A stretch of 64,000 nucleotides of DNA from Nothophaeocryptopus gaeumannii (GCA_031771865.1 JASISA010000036.1:806001-870000), one strand, 5' to 3'; positions 23,313-35,423 are shown, counted from the stretch's first letter. The notes: a model not told the origin generated them from the sequence alone. Translations and numbers: made by a program.

Positions 23313-24682
23313 ATGTCTGGAATAGAGGTTGCCGGCCTAGTGCTTGGAGTGGTACCGCTGGTCATTGGAGCATTGGAACTTCTGCAGTCTGAAATCACCG
23401 AATTCGGCCAGAACCGCCGGGACTACGGCACCACACGTGCTGTACTATTACACACGGTTCTCGTCCAGGCCAAGTCGGTGGTGCAGCGTGTGAGAATCCA
23501 TGTTATTAGAGAGGATTCACACATAAATCTGCACCACCTCGACCTGGACGAGGTTGCTCGCCAAAAAGACGCCAGAGCCGCTGAAGCCAGAGAAGCGGGA
23601 CTACTCAAGGATTCTTACACGGCTAGTTTCAAAATGGTCGGAGTAGCGGTACGTTTCTTCGAATAGGCACGAGTCCGCACACTGACGGTTTGCGTGCGAA
23701 GGGTGCCATCGTAGCCCAAATCGCTATCACAGCGCTCTCTCTGGACCACCTTAGTGAGACCCATTGGATTGTGCAGGCTGCGTTCACGATCAGCCTCGTC
23801 AGTGGCTGTCTTTCCGTCTACTTTGCATGCTTGATACAACTGCACATGAACGGCTTGCATTGCCCCGAAGATGTTTTGGAATGGATAACGGCAGAACGAC
23901 CTGACAACCAATTTTTAATCACCATTCCCTCGTTCAACTCAGCCCTCACGCTCATCATCCCTACCCAACTGCTGAACTGGTCTTTACTGTCGTTTCTGGC
24001 CGGTATTGGAATCTACTATGGATTGGTGTTCACGCGGGACCTAGGGGACCTTCGTGGAGCAAACGCAAACCTCGCCGTTCTCATTACATATACGATCTTC
24101 ACCGCCGCGGCTTTAGCGTTCTACCTGGTTCCCACGATTTTGAAGGCAACCGGGTCTACAGATAAAGCCGTCAAGAAACTGCGAGATCTGATCTCTTCCT
24201 TCAACGCCGACCAACTAGATCCCGAAACTGGAGCAGCGCTGCATTCTCCAGACGAAGACGTCGAGCGTCAGACAATACAAGTCGCGAAACCCGAGAGTCG
24301 CACATTGGCCAGTGACGAGAACTCTTCGCGACAAGTCGTGTCTTTTCCTTCTCGAGACAAAGACGCCAAGCGTAGAAAGGTGCATTTCACATGGCCCGAG
24401 AGTCTCAAATCTGCCAACGAAGTGCATTCTGCACCCAAGCTCGATTCGCCTGTACACGGGAATAGTGTCGAACCACGAACCACCACGGCAGACCACAGTC
24501 CGGTCGAAGACGCTTCACTGGAAACGTCATCTCCTGATGCTCAATCCCACTTAACGAGAGATACTCTAATACTTAGAAACGCACTGCACGCGCTGGAGGC
24601 TTCGATAGCAGCGCAGCGCGACAATGTACTGGCGTCAGAGAACTTATTGGCGGCGTACAAAAAGTGTATCCCTTCGACTTGA
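23313..24682 (+). CDS. Fungal protein with HeLo/STAND-type N-terminal motif and TM segments, function unknown
   Basis: About 438 aa in two exons, 23313-23648 and 23702-24682 (53-bp intron gtacgt...aag with actgac). The start MSGIEVAGLVLGVVPLVIGALEL has the Gly-rich hydrophobic helix that opens many fungal STAND/NLR-associated and HeLo-like cell-death proteins. Exon 2 adds three or four membrane spans (IVQAAFTISLVSGCLSVYFACL, LLNWSLLSFLAGIGIYYGLVF, LAVLITYTIFTAAALAFYLV). The polar tail from about residue 270 has loosely repeated Asp/Glu-Asp-Val-Glu-Arg and Arg-Lys-Val segments and a terminal helix. I do not recognise the full-length protein. A role in incompatibility-type death is only suggested by the N-terminal motif. 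Confidence 0.6.
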
Positions 24683-24970
24683 CCAGCTGTGCGCCTGAAT
24701 TATTCTTAGGCTTGCGGGTAAGACGTAGATTCCCGTCGAATCACGATCTTCTATTGTATCAACCCCGTCCAGAAGGCGGCAGGACTAGAAATGTCGGGCG
24801 TACCAAGCTATTACCATGTGTCTGCGAAGTTTTTCTCCCGAGAACGAGGTTCAAATCCTTCACTTGAAGTATCACTCAACCATCTGCTAGGAATATCATT
24901 CCTTTCTGGCCCTTTTGAGCTTTCTCAAGATGGAAAGGAATATTTGAATTGGTTCGTACAGCTACCCTCA

Positions 24971-25568
24971 TCATCCAGCATGTTCAGTCTGTTCTCCACC
25001 AGCGATTTCATGGTCCAATTCTGCACCCTCCCTCTGCCTTCTCTTCCTACTCTCAGCAACGATTTGGCTCACCTCATCCGCCTTATGATCCAAGTCATTC
25101 AGCTCAGTTTCGTCATGCAAGAAGAAGGGGTAGCCGGGTTCCTGAGCATAGCACCTGATATCATCCTCCCATACCACCCAGTCGTACATCAGAATATCCA
25201 CTTCCATGGCTTCATCAAATAGCTTCCGCAATGGGACGCGCGCAGCAGTCTATGTGGTTCTCTCCAAAACTTTTTGCTCACTGCGAATGAAGTATCTCGG
25301 AATCCAGGGACGGGCATTTGTTTCTCGTTCTCTAATGCCGAATGCGACGATTTCCAGTTGGTCGTCGCCGGATTTCTTCACGCGATTGATGGAGAAGACT
25401 TGTGCGGCTAGTGAGGTGAGTATGGGCAGCTTATGAGTCGCCGGGTGTTCACCCGTCTCGACATATTCGTATGGCCAGGATAGCAGATTGAGCGTCTTCA
25501 ATGTGGGCACGATTTCGAAGAGAGTTCGCAGCGAATTCTCCTTGGGAACGCCTGGTCCTTTATCTCAC
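24971..25568 (-). pseudogene. Decayed hypothetical ORF with leucine-rich segment (minus strand)
   Basis: One minus-strand frame reads SLRTLFEIVPTLKTLNLLSWPYEYV, an LRR-like stretch typical of fungal F-box proteins, then about 75 residues to a TAG (25250-25252). The same frame immediately continues for about 90 residues (KLFDEAMEVDILMYDWVVWED...) to a stop at 24971. No convincing intron would remove the TAG. Further upstream to about 26300 other minus frames stay protein-like (for instance 25849-26100) but cannot be joined cleanly. The most economical reading is a broken F-box-like gene. It could also be a multi-exon gene that I have failed to splice. Confidence 0.4.
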
Positions 25569-26324
25569 CAGCTATCCTCCCAGCTTTCATGTAAGGCTTT
25601 GAAGGGAGACCAGATTTAGATACCTGGACCATATCTCACTGGACACACCGAGGTCTGTGTCGCCAAGTCACAGGTTGGTCAGTTCCGTAAGTTGTCTCGT
25701 TGTTGGAGACGTCAGAAGACCCTCGACGTGATTCATGCAGAGTCCGGGGCGACTGTCCCGACCGAAGCAGGAGTATCTGACATCGTAACCGAGATCCGTA
25801 ATGCTGTACTGTTCTAGAGCTTTGATGTGTTAACTAGGCGGAGTCACACTACCTGGGAAGAGGCGTAGGCGGCGGGATTTCGAGCTCAATACGGGTTGGA
25901 CTCCCTACAAAGTGTTCAGCATTGTGTGCGTGGAAGTAGTATAACGGCTTGTGCTCACGCAGTCGAGGATCAGGCCCAAGATCTCCGGGGAGAGCCGATT
26001 TATTGGCGACTGTGGGTTTATCGTGTGGCCTTTGATCTGCGATGTCTCTGATGGCTGCGTGTGCATTGACGCTGACGTCGAGGACGGCGGTTACGAACAT
26101 TGATCAATACCCGGAACGGTCTCTGAGACGTGATGTGATAAGGAGGTGCGGCGTCGTGAGCGAATGTTTGAATCGACAAGAGACATCCCTGATCTGTCCA
26201 ATGGCTCATCTCGGCGCTGGAGTGCTCGCTGCGAGCGCGAAGCGCACGAGGCAGGACCATTTGAACGTGGTGCTCGAATTGATGAGAAGTGAGAAGGAAG
26301 GATTGGAAAGTATTACTGCTGCGG

Positions 26325-27886
26325 CTACCGTGCTTCCTCTTCTCGCCCACGATACTCATCAGTCTCGTATCGCTTGCCTCTGAATCCCCAGATACCCCAG
26401 TTTCCACAGCTCACATCTCCAGGATCTAGATCATTGAGATCCCATCGTAAGCTGCGGAATCGATTCTCGCCCGGGGTCAGAAGGAGGTCCATCTCGCCTC
26501 TTGCTTGCTCCGTCACCCAGTTGATGTCTCTTTGCATATCGTAGTCTGTGTAACCAGTACATATGATCGGCACCTTCGTTTCTAGCAGCTGAGGTAGTGT
26601 CTCCGACCACTCATGCGACGATGCCGGGTGACCGAGACCAGGATGGAAGAGCACGAAGGCGTCGAAGTAGGGGTCATAAGGGTAGAAGTGCTGCGCTTGG
26701 TGAAGGGTGTGGAAGTACTCGACATAGGTGCTGATCTTCATCTGGCCTCCGAGACGATCTTCAATGATGGCGCCGAACGGGTTTGATGGTGTCCTTTCTG
26801 GTAAGGGGAACTCGGCATCCCGGTTTTGCATCGATTCCGGTCCGATGAAGATCAGGTGGAAGGTGGCGCGGGGAAACAGGTAGGAAAGCTGTACCCAAAC
26901 CTCTCGCGGCAGTGATGACTCGGCACGAGCGCCTAGGATGAAGAGTCGAACGGGAGGCGATTGTGCTCGGAGTCCCTTGACATCAATGCCTCCTCCAGAC
27001 TTCGGTGGGTGAAGAGTATATCGCAGTGCTATGCCAGTCAGTACGCGCACTATATTTCAGTTATGCTGAACTTACCAGATAACGATCTCAGCCCCTCGGG
27101 TGTCAGCCTATGCTTTAAGCTGTAAGGGCTAAGCTCGTGAAGAACACTTCCAATGGTCATGGGGTAAGTCAGCAGTCTGGTGACTTGACGCATGGGTCGA
27201 TCTTCATTGATCGCTTCAAACTCTCTGCTGTAGAGCAGAGTGTCCCAGTTCATCATGTTGACCTGTGCCTCTTCCATCTGTGGACCAGGGTAGTGGAACT
27301 CTGGAAAGAAACGCCCGCTGTGCAAATCGTGATCGTCTTCATTGATCTCTCGCAGCAAATCACAAATCTCAAGATGACTTTCATAATCGCTCACGAAATG
27401 CTGCTCGCTGCAAGAAATGGGTATACCGCAATCCGGGCATTCGTAACGAACGTGTGCAGGTGGCATTGAACCAGTCTTTCTCCCTTCCAAATCGTATGGC
27501 GATGTTGGCGCCCTTGTCGCCTGGTGATCGGGATGAGGGCAGTATGCATTTTGTCTCATAAAAGCAGCTCGTTTTCGGATTGCGGGCGAGGGAGAGTTGG
27601 TGAAGGAGTGGAAGAGGTTGTTCGGTTGGAGAAGCACTTTGCTCTCTACGTCGGGTGGGTACAGGTCATGTTCGCCGTGGGATGTTCTCGATTGTCTTAC
27701 TGCTCCAAATGCCTTTCGTTGTGTCGAAGAGTGAATACTGCGAGACGTGGACGGTTGAGATGACTGCTGGTGTTTCGATGCTGCTGTCGCGGTGAAGACT
27801 CGTCTGGAAGTTGACGGTATCGATCGCTGTGTGGTGTTCGATATGGCTGCTCGCAGACATCGACTGCATATTGATCGAGATGCCAT
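26325..27886 (-). CDS. MSS51: Mss51-like mitochondrial translational activator
   Basis: About 504 aa in two minus-strand exons: 27886-27076 and 27028-26325. The 47-bp intron (gtaagt...tag) restores GLRSLSALRYTLHP. The N-terminus is Arg/Ser/Thr-rich, as for a mitochondrial presequence. A zinc-binding region follows (CPHPDH, then CPDCGIPISCSEQHF), and next the conserved INEDDHDLHSGRFFPEFHYP, NMMNWDTLLYSREF and RLLTYPMTIGSVLHELSPY blocks. The C-terminal half matches the MSS51 C-terminal domain and ends GNWGIWGFRGKRYE. In yeast, Mss51 activates COX1 translation and couples it to cytochrome oxidase assembly. The start is the first ATG after an in-frame TTG. It lies 239 bp from the start of the divergent RSE1. 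Confidence 0.92.
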
Positions 27887-28125
27887 GTTCAATGGTTGTA
27901 AACCTCTTCCGTCCTACAATGTGCTGCACTGCCTGAGCTTGGTGGACGATCGATGTGGATGTCTTGAGCTCATCGTCGCTCGCCGCGGAGGTTCTCGGCT
28001 GACTTGCCCTACAATGATCTTCTGCCTCAGGCTTCTGTCCAAGCTAGCTCCAACATCTTCAACTTTCGAGCGCAAGAACATGCAGCACTAATAGGACCGC
28101 TTCACGACATCAGCGCGCGGCCACG
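27887..28125. promoter_or_regulatory. Short bidirectional promoter MSS51/RSE1
   Basis: 239 bp between divergent start codons of two housekeeping genes. It must carry both promoters and 5' UTRs. Confidence 0.6.
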
Positions 28126-31100
28126 ATGGCCAACGTTCAGCAGACCCAGGCCTTCTATGCGCTCACCCTCGAACAAGCCTCCGCCCCCACCGCCGCCGTC
28201 CTTTGCAACGCGATCCCAGGACTCAAAGCCGGCGACCAGCAAATCTTCGAAGCCCGTGGCCAGCACATACTGCTGCATCGCATCGCCGAGAACGCCGACA
28301 GGACCGAGCGAAAGATCACCACAGTATGTGATCAGGATGTCTTCGGCATTGTGCGCGGCGTGGCCGCTTTCCGTATCCCAGGAACTTCAACTGGTGAGTC
28401 TTCCAATACCAACTGCATCGCGAGTATGCATAGTGATGTGCAGCGCTGTACAGCCTCTGGACGGTCTCGTCGCGAACGGCGCGCATCCACCGTGTTGCGA
28501 ATACACCTGCGAAACTCAGCATGCGTGCCCTGATAGAAAATGGTTAACACTAGTTCCAGATCAACTATTTGTTTCGTCCGACTCTGGCAGAATATCGATG
28601 CTTACGTACGACCATGACAAGGGCCAATTCAAGAGAGTGCACTTGGAGACATATGGAAAGTCAGGCATAAGGCGGACAATTCCTGGGCAGTACCTTGCGA
28701 GCGATACACGCGGTCGATGTATCATGCTCGCTAGTACCGAAAAGAACAAAGTGGTGTACATGTTGAATCGTCACGCTGATGGCAACATTATCATATCCAG
28801 TCCACATGAGGCGAATCAATGGGGGAGCTTATGTTTCGCCATCTGCGCTTTGGACACCGGCTGGGAGCCTCCGATTTTCGCGGCTCTCGAAGTCGAGTAC
28901 ACCGAAGCTGAAAGCGATCCAACGGGAGAGGCGTACGAGCGGAGGGAGAAGCAGCTGGTCTACTATACCGTCGACTTGGGCTTGAACCATGTGGTGAAGA
29001 CTTGGAGTGAGCCGGTGGATTACACAGCCAACATGATCTTTGGTGTACCAGGAGGGCAAGATGGTCCGTCTGGCGCGCTAGTGTGCTGCGAGGACCGAAT
29101 CTACTACAAGCACGACAAAGCTGCGTCGCTGTGCATCCCGATTCCTCGAAGGAAAGGTGCTACAGAGGACCCAGACCGGAAACGACAGATTGTTGCAGGC
29201 TGTCTGCACTTGGCCAAGACCCGACACGAGTTCTTTTTCTTCCTCCAAACAGAAGATGGCGATGTCTTCAAGCTCAGCATGACGATGGCCGTTGATGAAC
29301 AAGGTCGCCAGACCGCGGACCCAGAACAGATCGTGATGAAATACTACGACACATTTCCCGTGGCTCGTCAGATGCTGCTGCACAAGAAAGGTTTCCTGTA
29401 CATCGCAACAGAGAACGGCAACAGCCAGCTATACCATATCGATGACTTGGCAGACGATCCCGAGTTCGAGCCACACAACACCTTTACATCCGATGGCGTG
29501 TCACCAGATCCTGCAGACGCATACGAGCCAACATACTTCCAACCTCGAGAACTCACAATGACTCATCTTGCTGTTGACGTGCCTGGGCTACATCCTCTGA
29601 TGAAGACAAAGGTCGACAACCTGACTGGGGATGATGCGCCACAAATTTACGGAATCCAGGGCACTGGTAACAAGAGTCAATTCAAGACGATTAGACATGG
29701 TCTGGACGTCGAAATTCTGATCAACAACAGCATGGGTAATGTACCTTATGACAATATCTGGACCTTCAAGCATCGGTCGAGCGATGACCATCACAAGTAT
29801 TTGCTCCTCAGTAGCAGTTACGGTGATAGGACTGTGGCCTGCTCCATCGGAGACTCCGTCGAGCAGATCGAGAATTCCAGCTTTCTTGAAAATCGGGCGA
29901 CGGTACATGCACAGCAAATGGGCGATTCGACTCTGGTGCAAGTGCATGCTCGTGGTATTCGATCCATTCTTGAGAGCGGCCAGTTGAACGAGTGGCCAAC
30001 ACCTCCTCACCGCACAGTCGTTGCCGCCTCAGCAAATGACCGCCAGCTTCTGTTGGCATTGAGCTCGGCCGAGCTGGCTTTCTTCTTCATGGGCGAAGAC
30101 GGCATTCTCATCCAGTTGGAGGAGATGCCCGAAATGAGTGGTAAAATCACTGCCATCTCCGTTGGGCAGACGCCTCGAGGACGCCAACAAGCCAAATACG
30201 CTGTTGTTGGCTGTGACGACTGCACTATCCGAGTCCTGAGCATCGAGCTTGAGTCACCTTTGGAGCCACGCAGCGTTCAGGCGCTGTCAGCCATTCCAAC
30301 ATCTCTCGAAGTCGTGGAGATGCTGGATCCAGCCTCTGGAACGACGGTGAACGTTGTGCACATTGGCCTGCAGTCGGGGCTGTATCTACGAGCAGTCATT
30401 GACGAGACTACTGGCGAGCTTGGCGATGTTCGCACCAAGTTCCTTGGTACCAAGCCACCTAGACTGTGCCCTATTGAGGTCGAAGGGCAAGATTGCGTTC
30501 TGGCCTGCTCCAGCAGACCGTGGCTCGGTTTCAATCACCCGCAGACGAACCTCTACACTGTCTCGCCGCTCATCACCGAACCCATGGAAGCAGCACGCTC
30601 TTTCATCAGCCCCGATTTGAGCGGACTGTGCGCCATCCAAGGCTCCTACCTCCTTATCTTCCAACTCCCCTCAATTGAAGGAAGACTCTCGCACCAGTCT
30701 ATTCCACTCAATTATACTCCGCGAGCCATGACGCGAAATCCTTACTACCCTGTATGGTACACCGTACAGAGCGAAGGCAACACACTCTCTAAGGCCACAC
30801 GCGACCAGTTACGCGGTCAAAGCACAGACGAGGATGAAGAGGCGACAGCGTTGGAGAGACACATTGGCCTATCACGTGGCAATACTCACTGGGCTTCTTG
30901 TGTCCAAGCTGTGGATCCAGTAATCAGACAAGCCATCACAGACACAATTGAGCTCGGTGAGAATGAGGCAGCCCTCTCGTGCGCGTGCGTCACATTTGAA
31001 TGCCGTGAATGGGAGGCTTTCCTTGTCGTTGGCACCGGACAGCACATGCAGCCCGGAAGTGGTGTCCAAGCCGCAGGATACGTTCACATCTACCAACTAA

Positions 31101-31963
31101 AAGAAGACGGCACAAAGCTGGAATTCGTGCACAAGACGAAGTTCGATCAGCCCGTGTACGCCGTTCTGAATTTCCGTGGACGCCTGGCCTTGGGTATCGG
31201 CAATGAGCTGTTCATCTACGACTTGGGTAAGAAGGCTCTTCTGCGCAAATCACGAGGGACCGCTGTGCCAAACCAGATTGTCTCTCTTGAGTCTCAAGGT
31301 AACCGCATCATCTGCGGAGATGTCAGCGAAGGTGTGACATACGTCGTCTACAAGCACGCTTTCAACCGCATGATCCCATTCGTCGACGATGTCGTTCGAC
31401 GTTGGACCACGACTACCACAATGGTGGACTACGAGACTGTCGCCGGTGGAGACAAGTTCGGCAACCTGTGGGTGGTACGATGTCCAGAACAGGCAAGTCA
31501 AGAGGCCGACGAAGAAGGCGCTGGTGGTTTCATCATGAACGAGCGCAGCTACCTCAACGGAGCACCTTACCGCCTCGATCTCCGTGCACACTATTACTGC
31601 CAAGACATTCCCACGAGCATGCAGCGAACCCAGCTCGTGGCTGGTGGACAAGAGGTCCTTTTCTGGTCCGGCCTTCAGGGAACGCTTGGTATGATGGTGC
31701 CTTTTGTCACTCGTGAGGACGTGGAGTTCTTCACTACGCTGGAACAACAGATGCGAGCTGAGGATCCTCCCATCGCTGGCCGAGATCATCTCATGTATCG
31801 GTCATACTACGTTCCTGTTAAGGGCGTTATTGATGGCGACCTTTGCGAGCGCTTCATGGCCCTTACTTATGATCAGCAGCAGAAAATTGCTGCTGAGTGT
31901 GATCGCAGCGTGAAGGAGATTGAGAAGAAAGTTCAGGAGATGAGGACGAGAGTTGCATTTTAA
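28126..31963 (+). CDS. RSE1: Splicing factor 3b subunit 3 (SF3b130/Rse1)
   Basis: About 1223 aa in two exons, 28126-28393 and 28560-31963. The intron is 166 bp (gtgagt...cag), long for this window, and restores FRIPGTSTDQLFVSSDSGRISML. Three beta-propellers are expected: the N-terminal MMS1-type region opens MANVQQTQAFYALTLEQ and the C-terminal CPSF-A region includes VYAVLNFRGRLALGIGNELFIYDLGKK. The last residues, VKEIEKKVQEMRTRVAF, match the end of SF3b3. The length agrees with human SF3B3 (1217 aa). It is a U2 snRNP component that helps recognise the branch site. An open frame also begins upstream at 28004, but the canonical N-terminus starts at 28126. Confidence 0.96.
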
Positions 31964-32985
31964 GCGACGATCGCATGCTATTGCGTTGGACGGGCCGGAG
32001 TCTTCTTGTACTATAGCGAAGGAGAAGGAAAAGATGGAAGAGCTTAAGCGATTGATGAAAGAATGTGAAATGATACCCACCAAAAAGCATTTGCGTTCCA
32101 CGCTGCCTTCACTTCGTCTGACTTGTCTCGACCAATGATGGCATCTTCCTCTCCAAGTCTTGAATCCACATATATACGAACATCCCACAAACCTTACACC
32201 CAATCTTTTCGTCTCCACAACCTCCTTTCCAGCCCCAGCACGACGTTTTCCTTCTCCTCTCCCGGTACCTCATCATCCCACAAGCTGGACTCTCTCCATA
32301 CCATCCCATCTTGCGACTTGGCCCTGTTCTCTTGAATACCATCACTTTCCTCCTCTGCCTAGTGCCGTCCTTCCTGCGCCTCCGGATCTTTGCGGGCACG
32401 ACTCGGAGTCGACAGGCTGGATGATGGTATGAGTCTTTGGGAAAGGAGGAGGGTAATGTGTAGTGCCGTTTGTAAGAGTGTGAACCTTTCCGAGCGAGGA
32501 TATTGAGGGTTTGATGGAGGGTGTATGGCATCTGGGTTTTAATCGATTGTGCGTGAGCGTTGATGTTTTAAGACGGTGAAAAATTGGGCAGGGTGGAAGA
32601 AGGAGATATCTCATCGTTGCTTGCTAGTGTTCCAGGCGGTAAGGGAGAGCCTGAGAGAGATGGCGGGAAAATTCGAGTAAGGGGATGGGATGAGGTATGC
32701 TTTCTCTCTTGCCTGGAGCGACGCGTCAGGTATCTAGATGGTATCTGTCTTGCATGTGACAAAGGAGCGAAGACCTCAGGGATAGTCGATTTGGATGTTT
32801 GCGTTGGATGATCGAACCTTCTTGTCCGAGATGACAGCCGGTATACTGATCGCTGATTGAAACACTGCTCTCGGAGGTTGTAATTGGTGTTTAGAAGAGA
32901 AATGGCACACATGCTCATAACATCGTACACTCTATGAAAAGTTCTTGCAGAGACCACATGCTAGATCAACACCCAAAACACCATG
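31964..32985. other. Intergenic region, no gene seen
   Basis: About 1.0 kb between two convergent genes. ORFs exist on both strands (for example minus 32109-32531 and plus 32584-32811), but they are low-complexity or strand-symmetric and show no domain. Confidence 0.55.
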
Positions 32986-34365
32986 CTAATACTCCAACTT
33001 CTTCGGCATCAGCTTCTGCAAACTCCTCAACCGCCAATCATCAACAACAGTCTCCCAATCATCCTGCAATAGTCCATAAGTCTCATTATCATAGCCTTCC
33101 GGCTTGCGAGGGTTCAACGCCCAATAGCCCCAATCCGCATCCGTCTCCTCCAGAATCCTCATCAAGCTGTTCCAATAGTGATGGTCGTTATCATTGCCAT
33201 TGTGCGGAGCACCAAATTCACCGACCCAGACAGGCGCGACATTGCCTCGGATAAGGTAGGCCCAGTTCTTGTCCATGTCGATCGCGAAAGAAGCATAGGG
33301 GCGCTTGCCGTAGGGGACGCTGGGGATGGAGCCCCATCCGGACCAGGAGTAGACGTGCGCCGAGTAGACCACGCGGTCTGGGATAGATAGCTGGACTGGG
33401 CGCTTGTTTGCGCCGGAACAGTCGTTGGCCGAAGAGATGCCTTCGACGATCATGAGCCACTTCGGCTGCATCGCAAGCAGTGCCTCGCTGGCTTTTTCAG
33501 ATGCCGTTGCGAGCATGTTCCATGTCATGGTGCCCCAGAGTCCACGCGGCTCATTGCGCAAGTCAGCGCCAATCACTAAGGGGTTGTAGATGAAGGGTTC
33601 CATGATGGTTTTCCAATGATCGATCCAGGTCTCGGTTGTTTGCTTGATCTTGCAAATTGGACCATAATGATCGTTCTTCCAGCTGGAGTCACAGAGATTC
33701 ATGCCGTCGCACCAGTGCGCATTCGTAATGTGGTTATTGGGAATCACGATCAAGCCAGCGTCGGTCATCGACTTGACGCATGCATTGTAGACATCCAGCG
33801 CTCTCGGGCCTTCGAGCTCCTCGTCTCGTCGACGCATATCGCTGTGATGTAGCTCGTACTTGTCCATAAGGTCAAGATTTGCTGAGATGTACTCCGGAGG
33901 GATGACTGGATTCTCAATGACCATTTGATCAGAGTAAGGGAAGCGGACGGAGTTGAAGCCCATCTTCACGATCGTCGCAGCGATGTCATCTCTATGCCGG
34001 AAGTCCAAGCCTCCTGGCACGAAGTAGATGTCGCTTGCGCCATACCAGTTGACCGACGCGAGCTTGACTCTCTGCCCATTGGCATCAACGATGTGCCTCC
34101 CCGCTGTCCGGAGAGGAGGAGCGAAGAAGGGCTCCGTCGTCGTTGTTACATTCCGGAAGTATCCCAACGGTATTTGATGGCCCTGAGCCTGACCTGAAGG
34201 CACCGACTGTAAGCTATAGTACACAACGATGGTGACAAAGACCGTCGTCGCCAACAGGGCCGTTCTCCGAAGCATTGCAATGGCCGACCTGCGGGGCTTG
34301 GGTAGGGAGAGGACGTTGACGACGGAAAGGGCGGAAAGGAGGACAAGTGAAGTGAATGAAGACAT
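32986..34365 (-). CDS. GH5 family glucanase/cellulase-like, probably membrane-anchored
   Basis: 459 aa, single exon. The chosen start at 34365 (MSSFTSLVLLSALSVVNVLSL) gives a signal-like stretch followed by a second hydrophobic helix (LLATTVFVTIVVYYSL, about residues 33-48), so the protein is probably a type II or signal-anchored membrane protein. The frame remains open to an ATG at 34593. GH5 features: VKLASVNWYGA, MGFNSVRFPYSDQM, the acid/base block DLRNEPRG with its Asn-Glu-Pro, and the nucleophile block WVGEFGAPHNG. GH5 enzymes retain the anomeric configuration and act on beta-glucans or related polymers. NxT/NxS sites are present. Subfamily and polymer are not determined. Confidence 0.88.
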   Translation of the reverse strand: MSSFTSLVLLSALSVVNVLSLPKPRRSAIAMLRRTALLATTVFVTIVVYYSLQSVPSGQAQGHQIPLGYFRNVTTTTEPFFAPPLRTAGRHIVDANGQRVKLASVNWYGASDIYFVPGGLDFRHRDDIAATIVKMGFNSVRFPYSDQMVIENPVIPPEYISANLDLMDKYELHHSDMRRRDEELEGPRALDVYNACVKSMTDAGLIVIPNNHITNAHWCDGMNLCDSSWKNDHYGPICKIKQTTETWIDHWKTIMEPFIYNPLVIGADLRNEPRGLWGTMTWNMLATASEKASEALLAMQPKWLMIVEGISSANDCSGANKRPVQLSIPDRVVYSAHVYSWSGWGSIPSVPYGKRPYASFAIDMDKNWAYLIRGNVAPVWVGEFGAPHNGNDNDHHYWNSLMRILEETDADWGYWALNPRKPEGYDNETYGLLQDDWETVVDDWRLRSLQKLMPKKLEY

Positions 34366-34591
34366 GTTCGTAAGCGCACGCGACCGGGCGCGGCAGATAT
34401 AGAATGAGGAGGAAAACGAGTGGGAGTTGTTCGGTGCATACTTCCGCTGCGTCCGGCAGGCCAGCAGGCGTAGACTGGGTGCGCTGACATTGTGCCAAGA
34501 CATCGGATCTGCACATGCCTCGTTGGAGGCACACGACCACTTACCAGAATGAAGCCCACGTGCTGGATGTTGGTTGGGCTTCGTGTTTGGC

Positions 34592-34951
34592 ATGGTTGCT
34601 GTCCTTCAGGGCAGACCTCTCTACCACCACTCTCCCACCGATTTCGAGCCTGTCGCCATCGTCGAAGCGTCCTGCCGTCGCTGTCAAAGGTCGTGTCAAA
34701 GGTTCCCAGATGGAATGCCAATGTCGTGTGCTGGTAGGACTGGCCAGGATCCTGCGGGACGTCCGAAGTACCGAAGCCCGTTCCTGTTTGCGAAGCGCCA
34801 GAACCTGCAGCCTGAGGGAGGGCAGCGAGCCGGTCAGAGGACGAAGAAAGAGGCGGGTGATGACGGATCAGATGGCCAATATGCTGCTATTGGCTCGGCG
34901 CTGGTCCTGGGGTGGGTGTTGGTGGCATACATGGCGGAGACCAGGCAGTAG
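34592..34951 (+). CDS. Small single-TM hypothetical protein
   Basis: A 119-aa ORF divergent from the GH5 gene. The C-terminal third looks protein-like: KYRSPFLFAKRQNLQP, an acidic/polar linker, then a membrane helix (AAIGSALVLGWVLVAYM) before the stop. The N-terminal part is less convincing and may hide an intron. I do not recognise it. It may be a small mitochondrial or membrane protein, or a chance frame. Confidence 0.35.
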   Translation: MVAVLQGRPLYHHSPTDFEPVAIVEASCRRCQRSCQRFPDGMPMSCAGRTGQDPAGRPKYRSPFLFAKRQNLQPEGGQRAGQRTKKEAGDDGSDGQYAAIGSALVLGWVLVAYMAETRQ

Positions 34952-35423
34952 TACGTCTTTCGCTGCAAGAGTTGTGAACGGGGACAGCGATTGCAAGGGA
35001 AGCGGAGAAGCGGACACTTTCTGACCAATCCTGGTCTGTGCATGCTGTTCCCCGGCTGAGACAAAGCTTCGGGTGCTTCGCTTTTCGGATCTGATCTCCT
35101 GCACAATCATCGAGATGAAGGTATCGACAAGGAGCACGCGACCATCGCAGAACACGAAGATTGCAAAGAGGTAGATGGAACACAATACGGACATCACCAA
35201 AAGTGCGTCAAACGACCCTCAGAACGCCGTTTGGGAGAGAATTGCCCAATCAGGACTGTCACTAGCACGTGATATCAGATCCCGGTAGCAATAGCCGTGT
35301 GCCTTACAATGCAGGCTTAGAAGAGGTTTAGTCAGTCCTTGTTGGGCTGATACTACTAATCATTCATTCACTCTATCGATTGATACCCTATTGGCCTATA
35401 TCGATTAGTACCCTGTTGGCCTA
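34952..35423. other. Intergenic region
   Basis: 470 bp without a recognised gene. A minus-strand ORF (34868-35200) has one hydrophobic segment but no other support. A near-duplicate phrase (cctattggcctatatcgatt / ccctgttggcctatc) lies at 35387-35425 next to the MFS stop. Confidence 0.45.

Noticed and set aside
24780..24860. B-box-like ggttcaaatcc at about 24,849 suggesting a tRNA gene
   Set aside because: No matching acceptor stem, D arm or anticodon arm can be drawn around it, and the T-stem does not pair fully.
28004..28125. Upstream extension of the RSE1 frame from 28004
   Set aside because: The 28004 frame differs from the true first exon; the canonical N-terminus MANVQQTQAFYALTLEQ starts at 28126 and is joined by the 166-bp intron.
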